64,000 nucleotides of DNA, from assembly GCA_000310025.1 (NCBI GenBank), contig FN649758.1, positions 2,577,221 to 2,641,220 on the forward strand. The letters run 5' to 3'. The position numbers and the translations under genes are program-made. Below the pieces are notes generated by a model. That model saw only the letters and a program-made list of their open reading frames with translations, did not search any database and was not told the DNA's origin. Below are positions 1 to 10,421 of this stretch, piece by piece (the stretch's first letter is position 1; every line of letters begins with the position of its first letter). The stretch comes from Ectocarpus siliculosus (lineage: Eukaryota; Sar; Phaeophyceae; Ectocarpales; Ectocarpaceae).

Positions 1-977
1 GCATGGGTATACATAATATACCACCGAATAAAGAGCAGAATCAGTAAGAGAAGGTTTGCGCCTTTGCATGTGAAAATACCGAAGATCGAGGCTGACAGGC
101 AATGGAGAGAATGCACCCCGTGATAAGATCAGATGACTCTATTTTTCTTTCGGCATGCACGTTTGTGTGTGTGTTTTTTTATGCTCTCGTATACTGTGTC
201 ATTCACGTAGCTGTTGTGAGTAGCAAAGTGTCCGCTTCAGTTGAGCCAGCACCACCGATGTATGCATACGTAGAAATGTGCGAGGTAGATATCGTTTTTT
301 TTTTTATGTTGAGAAGTTTCTCTTGAACCGAACCCTGAGCAAAACATCCGCACATTGCAAGAGCTCACAGCTGCCGACATCGTTCTCTTTTTTGCCGGGC
401 AAACTAGAGCTTGGACGTCGAGGTCTTGGTTCTCTCAGGAGGATTTATCAATTTTCGAGAGGACATATTGCATTTAGACAAGAGACGTCTCAGGTGGGGA
501 AGCTGTTTTCCCTCCTGCAGCCAGGTCTGAAATGGGCCACATCGTCCAATCAGCAGACTCATTTCGTTCGTTTTAAAATAGAAATCACACCAACATCGAC
601 TTTTCCGTGGGTCCTTAACGGTTGTTGAAATAAGTTTCTCTTTGATCGTTGGTCAGTTTAAGGGATTGTTCTCTCTCACCGGTTTTTAAGAGAAGGCCGG
701 CTCTACGAGAGTCTAATTGACTTGTCACGACCCTCTGCCACTATGTACTAAAAAATGCTCTCGCTAACCGTTCTCGTGGCCGCGACGTTGGCACTTATGC
801 AGCGTAGTATGGGAGAAGCTGGATCAAATCGACGGAAACACCGAATATGCGGACAGCGATTTCGGCCCAAGCTCTCGTTGCAGTCTTGCTAGCGGGGATC
901 CACAAAGGTAAGGACAGAGCGGCTGCTAACACAATGCAAACACTCCATTGTACAGATTACAGTTTGACCCTGCGCTT
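1..977. other. Unassigned 5' stretch
   Basis: No exon with recognisable homology was found. A short Met-initiated reading frame at 755-892 begins with a hydrophobic stretch that could mimic a signal peptide. A good donor-like site (AAAG|GTAAGG) lies at 907/908. The reading frame from 755 stops before that donor. A second frame from an ATG near 848 reaches the donor open, but its phase does not fit the next candidate exon at 1915. I therefore do not call a gene here. Confidence 0.3.
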
Positions 978-1644
978 TTAACCCTTATGTGACTACATGC
1001 ACGATAGCAGTACGATAACTTTGTGTGCCGAAAATTCGCTGGCGTGCGTCGCCAAGGAGAAAAACACCTGCGCCGTAAAGGCCAGCAGAGAGACCAAGAG
1101 GAGCCCAACACACAAGCACGCACATGGGCAATGTGCGCAGGGGTACACGCAGTACTACCATTTGTACGACAGTCATGTCTCTTATGTGGGGCAGATATAT
1201 CCTTTCTTTCCAGATCCAATCTAGTGCCTACTGCTGTAAGATCCAAACGGTAAATACCACGGGAGGGTACATCCAGCACCCTCAACATGTGATCAACCCA
1301 GGGTCCCACTTGCGCGATGGAGAGCAGAGATAACGCACACCGGAGCCGATGCTAACGTACTGCCTCGGTGCCTGATGCGGTCATGACTGCGGTGTGTGTG
1401 GTCCAGAATATTGGGGGTGAAGGAGGTTCGTGTGCTGTGTGCAATTTGTGCTCAAGGGAAAGGGTTTTCGGGACTACATGCACGATAGCATGCACAATAA
1501 CCCCTCTCTATCTTTAGTACTGTATGGAATTCTATAATTTGCCGTGATTTTATCCATTTTTTGAGATAGTATTATCGTGGGGTCGATTTGCTGTGTGAGC
1601 CGGAAAAAAAAAAAGTCAAATCAACCCAGTCACCTAAGGGTTAA
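978..1644. mobile_element. piggyBac-type MITE (TTAA target duplication)
   Basis: The element is bounded by TTAA at 978-981 and TTAA at 1641-1644. The internal ends are 13-bp terminal inverted repeats beginning CCCTTA: CCCTTATGTGACT on the left, and CCCTTAGGTGACT read from the right, one mismatch. TTAA duplication with CCC-starting inverted termini is the signature of piggyBac-superfamily elements. At about 660 bp and without a transposase-like reading frame, this looks like a non-autonomous miniature element. A 19-bp subterminal motif (gactacatgcacgatagca) occurs twice inside, at 991-1009 and 1472-1490. Superfamily assignment rests on the termini only. Confidence 0.65.
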
Positions 1645-1914
1645 GAAACAACTGTTTTGCTTCTGTTCGTGGCGCGCAATGGTCGCGTCCGGAAACTCGG
1701 GCAAATAACGATAAAAACATGAGGTTTAACGATCAACTGTACGGATGTGGAGGTAGCCAGTACAGGGATGTGGGAGGTCTCGTCCTGGAATCGAAGCTTC
1801 ACGTGTCAACATCGCATTTTTTAATATAGATTTGCTTAGCCCGAGTTCTCGTGTTTTCCTTGCTGAGCAATGTTCTTTAGCTTGACAAGAGAATGGGCTG
1901 TTTGTGTCATGCAG

Positions 1915-2145
1915 CGACGCAGACTACATGCTTGCGTTGGCGCTGCAGCAAGAAGGTACGTCAGGACGGCCGATCCCTCGAGCAGCATCGTCTGAACAAT
2001 CAGGCCTTTCGGGTGACGAAGCGGTGGCTATGGCGTTACACCAGGAGGAGCGGATTCTGCTGGAGCAACGACTAGGAGGGCGCAATCCTGCTCAAACTGT
2101 TGCGGTGGGAGGGGAAGGAGCGCCATCGAGAGAAGAACGAGACAG
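1915..2145 (+). CDS. Isolated exon with UIM-like repeats, partial gene
   Basis: This is a candidate internal exon from acceptor tgtgtcatgcag to donor GACAG|gtttg, open for 76 codons. Two short alanine-rich amphipathic segments can be read: SDADYMLALALQQE near the start and SGDEAVAMALHQEE in the middle. Both follow the acidic-x-x-A-L-A-L-x-x-E pattern of ubiquitin-interacting motifs and of similar segments in ubiquitin-pathway proteins. The rest is Gly/Arg-rich linker. No flanking exon could be joined with confidence. A longer open stretch at 2240-2755 on the same strand is compositionally odd and may be partly intronic. The function is a guess from the motif pattern, and chance resemblance is possible. 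Confidence 0.35.
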
Positions 2146-3110
2146 GTTTGTAGAATTTACTGTGTTGGTGTGAACATAGGCAGGCAAGATCATCAGGACT
2201 ACCATCATCGCCGGCAACGGTTCAGTCTTCACGTTAAACGTGGCCGCATGTGTCGAATATGGCCAGGCTTTCCTCGATATCTTCTCTGTAATACAACCTG
2301 ATGACAAATGCGTGGTACAGCATCGTGTTTCTTCCGTAGTCGAACATGTTGCACCCTTTATCCGACAGCAACCAACACTTCGCATGTCAACCACAGAACC
2401 AACACTTCGCATGTCAACCACAGAGCCGACCTCATGTTGGCCCATCTCGTTTATCTTTGCCCCAATCTCAGGGGACGCCCAGCCGATGCTGCACGAGGGA
2501 ATCGGTCAGAGAATGGCTCCTCGTGTTCCATTCAGTGAAGCTGTTGTGGCCACAATGGAACAGATGTGCAATATGCGAAACTGGCTGAACGCTAGCGTGT
2601 ATGGCGGATACCGGACGATATTTTCTGGATTCGTGAAAATGTGTCCAGAGTTGTGTGCAAATGGTGGGATGGTGAATTGCTGTCTACCCGAGATATGTAA
2701 AACTTGTACGGTACGACATATCTGGCCCGAAAGCATCAGCTCGGGTTGCAGGTAGTTCGGTATAACCGAGTCCATCAAATATCCCTGTGGTGCAAACGAA
2801 GTTCATCAAATCTCCCCATGTTCGACACAGGCGTACCAAAACCTACCAGTTGCCAATCGCCCGATTCCACAACCTTAGACCCGTGTGCAGTTCATGGTCA
2901 TATTTGGTCGAATCACTGCTCTGGGCGAATTGGGAAGCCTCTGGAATGTCGACATGTTTTCGTCCACACAGATCTTCCCAACGCATAAAAAACACGCCAG
3001 ACGCAGAGCAACAAAACTTGGGTCTTGCGTCTTTTATCTACTGAGTCAACCCTGAGCAACCACGGCGAGACCGCGATATGGCTGCCTCCTCTGGTACGGC
3101 TCATGAGGGT
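2146..3110. other. Unassigned stretch between candidate genes
   Basis: A long plus-strand open stretch (2240-2755) is present but shows no recognisable domain and contains a 27-bp tandem repeat. No convincing splice-bounded exon with family resemblance was seen. It also includes the probable 3' flank of the minus-strand gene whose stop codon is at 3111-3113. Confidence 0.3.
2373..2426 (+). repeat. 27-bp direct tandem repeat, two units
   Basis: Two adjacent 27-bp units (2373-2399 and 2400-2426) are nearly identical, each containing the core acttcgcatgtcaaccaca. Because 27 is a multiple of three, the duplication keeps an overlapping plus-strand reading frame open and would repeat nine residues. 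It reads as a recent slippage event. Confidence 0.85.
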
Positions 3111-4309
3111 TTACAACTCCGACAAGTCGGGAGCCTCTTTGCACAGCGCCACGATCTTCTCTTCCACGTCGTCGTGGAAGTAACTCAGCTGCAGAGGTAA
3201 CGGCAACGCGGTGGCGGGTGGGTCACGACGGAAAAGGGGTGCGTTGATCACCATGTTGCTGTAACCTAGTGTCAAAGAGAACCGTAACAATCATACCCTC
3301 AACACACCGCCTGCAGGGTCCTACCAGCGATGCTGATGAAATAGACATATTCGTGGCACGGGTGCACGCTTGAGATGTACAACAAGTCTGCCAGTAAACG
3401 CAAGATTGTGGTGCTTTGTCTATGTTTTCTTCGTCAAGTCCAGGTAACACATGCGACAACCGAGACAACGAGGTATTCTTCTCGCCACTGACAGACCCTC
3501 ATCTAGGCATGTCCTTCGACCCATCCCTCGCGGTGTCCACGGACCGCTTTCTACTTTCGCTCCGAGTGACAAATAGTCGTGCACACATTTGGAAACCCCT
3601 GCCGAGCGATCAACTGCTCGCACCTGCTTGAGGGTGAAGTAATTTACAGGAAACACGGAGGCCTCGATCATTCCCTCGGTGTTGTCCAGCTTGATCCCCT
3701 TGTCCAACATGTACTTCATGACGTACCCCATCAAGTCCCCAACTTCGACCTTCTTTCCTGCAAGCTCCGAATACTGCGCCAGCTGTTCCTTGGACATCTG
3801 TAAAAAAAAAGAAGACGGGCGGTGGAACAATCCTTCAACACTCTGGTTCTTTACGTGCCCGTCAGATTGAACGCTCACGCTTCGGGTGTCGATGATCACG
3901 AGTAACGCTCTCAACTGCAACACAGGCATGTAGACCGGTCGATACCTCTCTGGTTTCAGTCAGTACCCTATGGGTAATGATAACCCCCATCGCATTCGGT
4001 CGCAGGCTTACCACTATCCGGTGGTTTGTGGTCGCCTTGAAGTTCTTGACATCCACAACACTAATGTAGCCAGCGGGGGTCTCTTGCACGAACTGAACGG
4101 TGATTGATCGCTTCTTTTTTCTGTGTGGCGACGGGCGGAAACGGCATTGTGCGGAAGGGCACGTCATTCCTCGTTAGGACACAACACTGTCGTGGAACAG
4201 CATGATAGAGAGCCCGCCGTACCTGCAAGGCTCTGGACGAGTGGACGCAGCAATAGAAGTGACACCTGGGAGACCAAATGTTGTAGGTGTGTTGCACGGT
4301 TTGTGGGTA
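3111..4309 (-). CDS. 3' end of an unrecognised multi-exon gene
   Basis: Four minus-strand exons can be bounded by consensus splice sites, and all join in phase 0: 4309-4223, 4092-4012, 3797-3624 and 3188-3111 (stop TAA at 3113-3111). The acceptor before 3797 follows a long pyrimidine run. The joined peptide is about 138 residues. It includes a central stretch beginning MSKEQLAQYSELAGKKVEVG and ends YFHDDVEEKIVALCKEAPDL followed by SEL. It is hydrophilic, helix-prone at the C-terminus, and has no membrane segment. I do not recognise the family. Upstream exons are probably missing from this model. The duplicated exons at 5174-5250 and 5617-5714 have the same orientation and a phase-0 3' end, so they could belong to the same gene. 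The phase agreement of four exons is the main support. Confidence 0.5.
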
Positions 4310-4653
4310 CTGATACCCACGAAAACATACAAAGTGAACGTCAAGGACCAAAAAAAGAAGGTTTTGTGAGCGTTGAAGGTGTGAAAATAAAACAAGCGCA
4401 ATACAATATATCGAGCAGTATTCTTTGCGAATTAGCGCGCAGTTAGTGATCGTGAAGTCAAGAAATAAATTCTGACACGAGCGTGTCTGGCAGAAATAAT
4501 ACAACGATTGTCTGGGCTCGGACGATGCAAGGTCGTCACCTGTCATGTACTTCGACTGCTTAGGGAATCGTAGTAGCACAGGTAGCACCCCCCCAACGCT
4601 AGAATTCAATACCAATTTATCCTAGACCCTTTTCTATGGATAGACATGGATAT

Positions 4654-4672
4654 CCCCAATTGCAAATTGGGG
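4654..4672. repeat. Perfect 8-bp hairpin
   Basis: CCCCAATT, then a 3-nt loop (GCA), then AATTGGGG form a perfect inverted repeat in otherwise unassigned sequence. No T-tract or gene end points to a specific role. Confidence 0.6.
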
Positions 4673-4727
4673 TTTCAGCCAGCGCAATCCCGAAAAAAGC
4701 AGTAAAGAAATCCTGTCCGAAATTTCG

Positions 4728-4890
4728 ATACTTCAATCGAGCTTAAAAACTGACAAATCTCCATACTTAATCAAGTCGAAAAACTGATCGAGATCCATAC
4801 TGTATTCAAGTGAAACGTGTGATCGAGACCGACGCATTTAACAAGTGAAAGCTTGTGATCACATCCGATAGTTAAATCAAGTCAGAAATG
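4728..4890. repeat. Degenerate ~36-bp tandem repeat
   Basis: About four and a half imperfect units share the pattern tcaagtgaaa...tgatcgagatc. Unit starts recur roughly every 35-37 bp (for example aatcaagtcgaaaaactgat, then attcaagtgaaacgtgtgat, then aacaagtgaaagcttgtgat). The array lies directly upstream of the larger 442-bp duplication. Confidence 0.6.
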
Positions 4891-5173
4891 TCACACTCTC
4901 GCTGCAACACAGCAGTACTGCTGTATGCAGGCGTGGGTCTGGATGAAAGCTTGTCGCGATGATGGCAGCGACCCCAGCGCCTCCGCCACCAGACAACAAA
5001 CAACATTGCACACTACTGTACAGCTGTGTGTGCTGTGTGCTCCCACACTGCTGTGTGCTCACACACTGACCGCTGTGTGCTGCCACACACTGGGGTGTCG
5101 ACACGCTGGTGTCAGCAAGGAGCGAAACAACACCAACAACGGCCTTCATGTGTGTCACGCGTTCTAAACTCAC

Positions 5174-5250
5174 CGTTTGGTCTGCGCCAACATGCACAAT
5201 CTTTTCGGACAAAACTACAGCAGCACCGGCCCCAGACACAACATTCACCA
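5174..5250 (-). CDS. Candidate exon, duplicated copy 1
   Basis: This minus-strand exon runs from an acceptor ending in tag (5251-5253) to donor ACG|GTGAGT and is 77 bp long. It reads two bases plus VNVVSGAGAAVVLSEK and nine further residues. It enters in phase 1 and leaves in phase 0. The peptide is Gly/Ala/Val-rich and not recognisable. It could join directly, in phase, to the exon at 4309-4223. Its counterpart lies at 5617-5714. Confidence 0.4.
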
Positions 5251-5616
5251 CTACTGCTGCGTGTGTCCACTGCTATGTGCTCCCACAAGATGTCGTGCGT
5301 CCTACACTGACTGCTGTCTCCCACCATGTAGCGTGCAATCTCGCTGCAACAAACACAGCAGTACTGCTGTATGCAGGCGTGGGTCTGGATGAAAGCTTGT
5401 CGCGATGATGGCAGCGACCCCAGCGCCTCCGCCACCAGACAACAAACAACATTGCACACTAATGGACAGCTGTGTGTGCTGTGTGCTCACACACTGCTGT
5501 GTGCTCACACACTGACTGCTGTGTGCTGCCACACACTGGGGTGTCGACACGCTGGTGTCAGCAAGGAGCGAAACACCAACAACGGCCTTCATGTGTGTCA
5601 CGCGTTCTAAACTCAC

Positions 5617-5714
5617 CTGTTCTGGGCCAACATGCACAAAAGCGTCATTTCTCGCGTTTTTCCTCTTTTCGGACAAAACAACAGCAGCACCGGCCCCAGA
5701 CACAACATTCCACA
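5617..5714 (-). CDS. Candidate exon, duplicated copy 2
   Basis: This is the 98-bp counterpart of the exon at 5174-5250. It has the same tag acceptor, the same GTGAGT donor and the same phases. The coding sequence begins WNVVSGAGAAVVLSEK and then differs from copy 1 by a net 21-bp in-frame insertion before the shared FVHVG-like end. Splice sites and frame are conserved although the flanks have diverged, which suggests that both copies are, or recently were, functional exons. Confidence 0.4.
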
Positions 5715-6056
5715 CTACTGCTGCGTGTGTCCACTGTGTCCACTGTTATGTGCTGTGCTTTGGGGTGTAACATTGCACACTAATGTACAGCTGTGTGTGC
5801 TGTGTGCTCCCACACTGCTGTGTGCTCACACACTGACTGACACTAAAAAGAAAAGAATTTAATAAAAAGCACTGGGGTGTCGACACGCTGGTGTCAGCAA
5901 GGAGCGAAACAACCCCAACCAACATGTGAGGGGGCACGCGAACAAAGAAAGCGTTACGCAAATTACGCACGATCGTGTTTGTATGTCACCGCCCAGCACA
6001 TCCATATCACGACATATTATGGTGTGCCGCGTCGACCGTGTCTCTTTCCCTTGCAA

Positions 6057-6293
6057 TGCCCCCTAAGAAGAAAGTCAGGACAATTTGTGGCAGGAACGAC
6101 AAGGAAGGAACCCGCAACTTCTTCAGCGCCGAAAGTAGTAAGGACGAGAAAACCACCCTGTGCTTCCTGCTCCACCGCACGGACAACCTGCAGTCGTGCC
6201 AGCCCGCCACCATACAGAAACGGGAGAGCAAGAAGCTCCACACGTCGCCGACTCATCTGTTGCTTTTTTTTGCATTTCGACTACAATTGTAGT
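6057..6293 (+). CDS. Small basic ORF with NLS-like start, doubtful
   Basis: A single open frame of 78 codons starts MPPKKKVRTICGRNDKEG. The Pro-Lys-Lys-Lys-Val run resembles a classical nuclear localisation signal. The middle is charged (Lys, Glu, Ser) and the end is hydrophobic (LLLFFAF). It stops in a T-rich region. No family is recognised. It may be a short gene, a first exon or a transposon remnant. Confidence 0.25.
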
Positions 6294-7193
6294 AGGATAT
6301 TTTTTGCTGGTGTATTGTTTTTTAGCACCCCCTATGCCACGCCACACGGCCTTTCTTATTATCGGTTCGGATATTGCTAGGGTTTTTTTACACTCCGCGC
6401 CACGCGTGCGTCCGTGCGTGCGCGCTTTTTTCCCGGTTTGTTTACCAGCCGTCTTATATAGCTGCCTCCCCTTCTTTACGGCGTGGTCTCATTCCTTTGT
6501 AGTATGTACGTTTCCCTGTTGTTATCGTCTTCCTTTACGATTGATTCTGATTTTTAGGGGTTCTTTTCATGCAACTCGGTTTTTCCATTTGCCTATTTTT
6601 CTTTTTGTCGTATTTTTGCGGTTGGTTCGAGATATTTATCTGTTTTTTTTTCGCACCACGCTTGCGTGCGTGCATTCCTTTTTCCAGGTTTTATTCGCGG
6701 GCTTCGGGCTTCCCGCAATATGTCCTTACCTCGTCCTTTCGACGTGGTAGATGAATGAATGAATGGTTTCTTTTTCATTATACCACACTCTACTAATACT
6801 GCAGCAACTACTGCTGTTGTTACTCCTGTATGCAGTGCCGGCGTTGTTCTCGAATCGACTACGAGAACTTCATTCAGCAAAAAAATGGGGAAGCAGCCGT
6901 GGGCACACGGCAATCTATTGGTATATTAGGCAAAAAAAAAATTCCTTCGCTCACATCGGTGCAGCCGCAGCAGCTGGGGTGTTTGGCTTGTCCAACATAG
7001 ACACCGATCGGGCACGCCCCGTGCTTGCTTGTCGCGACGGCATCCCGAGAGGGGTTCCAATCTGCAAGAGTGGTGAACAGCGTACAAGTAGGACGTGCGG
7101 CCAAACTTTGAGAAAATATCATGGTCATAGGTAGAACACGCACCTAAAAAAGTAGTTGTTGCTCTACACTCAAACCCTCTTGTTGAACCCTGT
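6294..7193. other. T-rich unassigned region with a diverged direct repeat
   Basis: The region is dominated by T-runs. Two related segments, at about 6385-6450 and 6645-6710, share a T-run, a cgcaccacgcgtgcgtgcgtg-like core and an adjacent tttccaggttt-like block. A short (ATGA)n tract lies at 6751-6763. No exon with recognisable similarity was found. Confidence 0.3.
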
Positions 7194-7612
7194 GGGTCAC
7201 AACATGCTTCAGTTCACGGTTTCGGCTCGTGTGCGAACAACTACAACGTCTGCTGGCAAAACAGGCCAGTATCGTGACGTCAAGAACAAACCGTTTGCAG
7301 GCATAAAATAATCACGGCGTTCTGCGTCCAGTTGGCCGCACACGAGCCTAAAACGTCAACCCTCTGCCACATTGCTCTGCTGATGTTCTTGCCTTTCGGT
7401 CGAAAAGAGCCGATTTTGTGCCTGCTGCATGTGTCACCAGCCAAAAATGCACGCCAGAGAGAGAGAGAGAGGCTTAGGGCCGACGACATCCACAAACTGC
7501 AGCCAATGGGGTGTGGTCAACACATACATGTACCCCGCGTCCCAAAAACAGGGTGCTCTGTCTTCGTGGTCGCACACGAGCCGAAACCGTGAACTGAAGC
7601 ATGTTGTGACCC
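7194..7612. repeat. 43-bp inverted repeat flanking ~330 bp
   Basis: The left arm 7194-7236 (starts gggtcacaacatgcttcagt) is the reverse complement of the right arm 7570-7612 over all 43 bases that I compared. A partial third copy of the cgcacacgagcc core lies near 7336-7348. The central part includes a (GA)n tract (about 7458-7471). This could be a small foldback or MITE-type element or a locally inverted duplication. No target-site duplication is obvious outside the arms. Confidence 0.75.
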
Positions 7613-10421
7613 ATAAAAACGTGAATCGGCCTTCTTTTCCGCCGGCAAAAAAATGTGCCTCGAGGAACCGTAAGAAGGTCGCTCGGATCTGAATTATTTC
7701 TCCCTTGCAGACACCCCCCCCTCAGAGAGACAAAAAAATGCCCGAAACAACGGTGAAGATAAGGCCATACACTGAATAGCTCCAGGTATGCTACATTGCT
7801 ACGTTATTGGACAAATCAATCACAGAAAATAGTGTGCATACCCGTTCCAGACAATATCCCAATCCCAATCGAAGCATGTGTTGAAGTCTTCACAGCAGTA
7901 AAATGTGGACAAGACCTGGTGGGGACTGTTGTAGTGGGCTTACGCGTCGCGCCCAACTTTCCAAAAAAGTAAACACCGTAGAATAGGTTGCAGAATACAC
8001 CAAACATAACCCGTTGGATCGACTTTCAAAGCTCGATTAGTTGCACTCTTCAGAGAGTCCGGCGCCAATAATGGCGGAGTTAAAACCTTAGCGTGGAGAG
8101 CCCTCCGTTACGTGTCATTAGATTATTGGGATTCGCTTCGTTGTGCAGCACTAGAGCACTGGGCCTGGCTACAAATATGAGTATTTTTTATTTTCTAAAT
8201 ATGACCCAACGTTGGTGCAAGGGGGTGTGGTATCTCATGCAACCTATACGGTATTGTTGCAACTAATAGCAGAAGATATGGTGAACTGACCTCTAAACTA
8301 CATTTTGTGGTAAATAACATATATCTCAACCCAAAGGATGAACCCTTGTTCGAATATACTTCGACGCACTGGTACTGGCGGCTGATGTATGTACTCAAAC
8401 CTACCGCATATGTACAAAATTGCCTACCGTCCGTCGTCACTTCGTGTGCGTTGTTGCATGAAACAAACTGCTGTTTTCTGTTTTCAAGCTGTGGCCAAAG
8501 GTAGGTCGGACTTAGTAAGGATGCGGGAAAAACCGGGGTATCGGATGGATATCCCCAGCAATTGGTGAGGTGAAGACAAGGGAGGGGACACAACGTCGAC
8601 ACGGGAAGATGTGTTCGATCCTGCTCCTTCCTGTCAGTGTGAGATTGTCAAGGACAGAATACAAAAGCGAAGCAGGAGCGAGAGAGGGCGGGGGAGGCGT
8701 GCATACAAACTTTTGCCAAACGAGAGATGCCCACCTGGACTGCACCATTTGAGTGAGAGTAACCATCCAACACAACACTAGTCAGGGCAGCAAATATACT
8801 TTGCAGCTATTAAGGAAGGGAGTCCTTGGAGACACTCACATTAAACGCATGAACGGAGCACAACCCTACCACAGCCGCAAGCGCTGCAGCTCCGTTGAAC
8901 TTCATGCTACAGCAGTAGTTTCCTGTTATGTGATAGCCGCAGCCCAGCCAACCAGGCCTTCACCAACTGACGACACTTCACAACAGCTCTTCAATATGGG
9001 TAGTTGAGGAGCGTGCGTTTCGTGAGAAACAGGAAAGGAGAGCGAGAGTTAGGAGGATGAGCGAGCGTCAACAACGGCAGGAGAGCCAGCTGCATGCTAG
9101 ACCGGGGCGCACGCAGATGGTATAGTAGATCGCACAGCAGTGTATGCATACCTGCATCTCCGCCTCCCGTAGATACACAGCGCGGCGTGATTGTCGTTAC
9201 ATGTGCTGCTGCGGTGTATGCGGCATATCCATGTCCACGCAATCGTCACAGGACAGCAAGAAGTAGCTGCAATGCGTGAGCTAGGTATTCAAGAGAGTGT
9301 CGATCAACTGGGATTCCATGAGGTAAGAGCGTGCTTTGGGCAGGAGAAACAAATGTCCGCTGTAATAGTCCCAGTACCGGGTATGTACAGTAGCCTCCAG
9401 CCAGACCAGCTACGTTGTACTGTAGTGGAGTTTGGTTACGTGCCGCGAACAAGGGATGACATGGTTTCCTACGAGAGTTATATTTTGCTTGGCGGCCTTA
9501 TCCTTGGTTGCTGCTTGCGTTTCCCTCTCTTGCGTTTCCGTCTGCAAACGGTAGGTTTATTGGCGGGCGGAATATTCTGCCTTCATTTCCATTTCCACCA
9601 CTCGTACATATCGCCAACGGTACCATTACTACAGAATGGAGCCCATCACCCCCAACAAACCACTCGTCATAGCACTCAACCTCACGCTCTGATGCCGTAT
9701 TTCCCGTGGTCGTCGCACCCCTGTGGGTTGACCGTGATACATACCTGTGCGACAATCGAACGCATGTATCTAAATCAATTGGTTCTTTAGTTCCACACCC
9801 GCTTGCCAAGATCCCGACATGTCCCAAGCCCCGCACCCTTCCGGTATGCATAACAGGTCCCTTGCTGGCTGTGTCATTGCGTAGAACTGATTCTTGGCAA
9901 TCTCGTAGAAGACAACGGTGACGATGATTGCACGACCTGAATGAACACTTTAAGTCTATACTCGCGGTAATTACATGTGCTTCGATGTATCATACAAGTG
10001 GGTTTGAAATGTGATAACCCGCCCCCAAACATCCAACACCAACACACACCTCCCAGGGTTCTGGCACGAGGTGTGTGCGTGCTTTCCTTTTAACGGAATC
10101 CAGATCCACTTGCCCATACCAAAGTAGTGACCGTAATCCGACCTGCTCTCGGAAAGGTGCAGCTCAAAGCTGATTGCGGTATCAGATACTGCCGTGCAAA
10201 GGGCGATAACACCGCGTGAAAGTTACATAGTCTCCTATTGATGAGCGTGGATGGACACATGGACATGTCTGTGTTTGAAAGGAACCGACACGACTGCAGT
10301 ATATAGTTGCCTACGTTTCGGAACCTTCCCAATCCCACGGTTAAGTACTTTCAGTTGCGCAATTCCCAAATAGCGATGCAACCATGGTTCTGAGGACATC
10401 GTTGCTGCCGCTAAAGCATAG
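7613..10421. other. Intergenic or unassigned stretch upstream of the dynein gene
   Basis: Both strands contain only short reading frames without recognisable domains. The 5' exon(s), promoter and start codon of the dynein gene probably lie in the distal part of this stretch, since the first exon I can support (10422) has no initiator methionine. I could not locate them. Confidence 0.3.

Larger units (their letters stand above)
4897..5930. repeat. 442-bp tandem duplication plus partial third copy
   Basis: Copy 1 starts at tctcgctgcaac (4897) and copy 2 starts at the same motif at 5339. The two are highly similar throughout, including the long shared block around gcaggcgtgggtctggatga. A shorter third segment (about 5766-5930) repeats the central acacac/gtgtgct-rich part and the block ggtgtcgacacgctggtgtc, but replaces the rest with unrelated AT-rich sequence. 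The central part is a TGTGTGCTC-type low-complexity tract that may have promoted unequal exchange. Each full copy carries one candidate minus-strand exon. Confidence 0.85.

Noticed and set aside
926-1333. Overlapping frames inside the miniature element as a transposase fragment
   Set aside because: No DDE-type or cysteine-rich piggyBac motif could be read in any of them.
2240-2755. Long plus-strand open frame of 171 codons
   Set aside because: No domain, no convincing start context, and an internal tandem repeat. Kept only as unassigned sequence.
3420-3929. Minus-strand frame of 169 codons read as a single gene
   Set aside because: Only the segment 3797-3624 is bounded by good splice sites. 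The rest is intron read-through.
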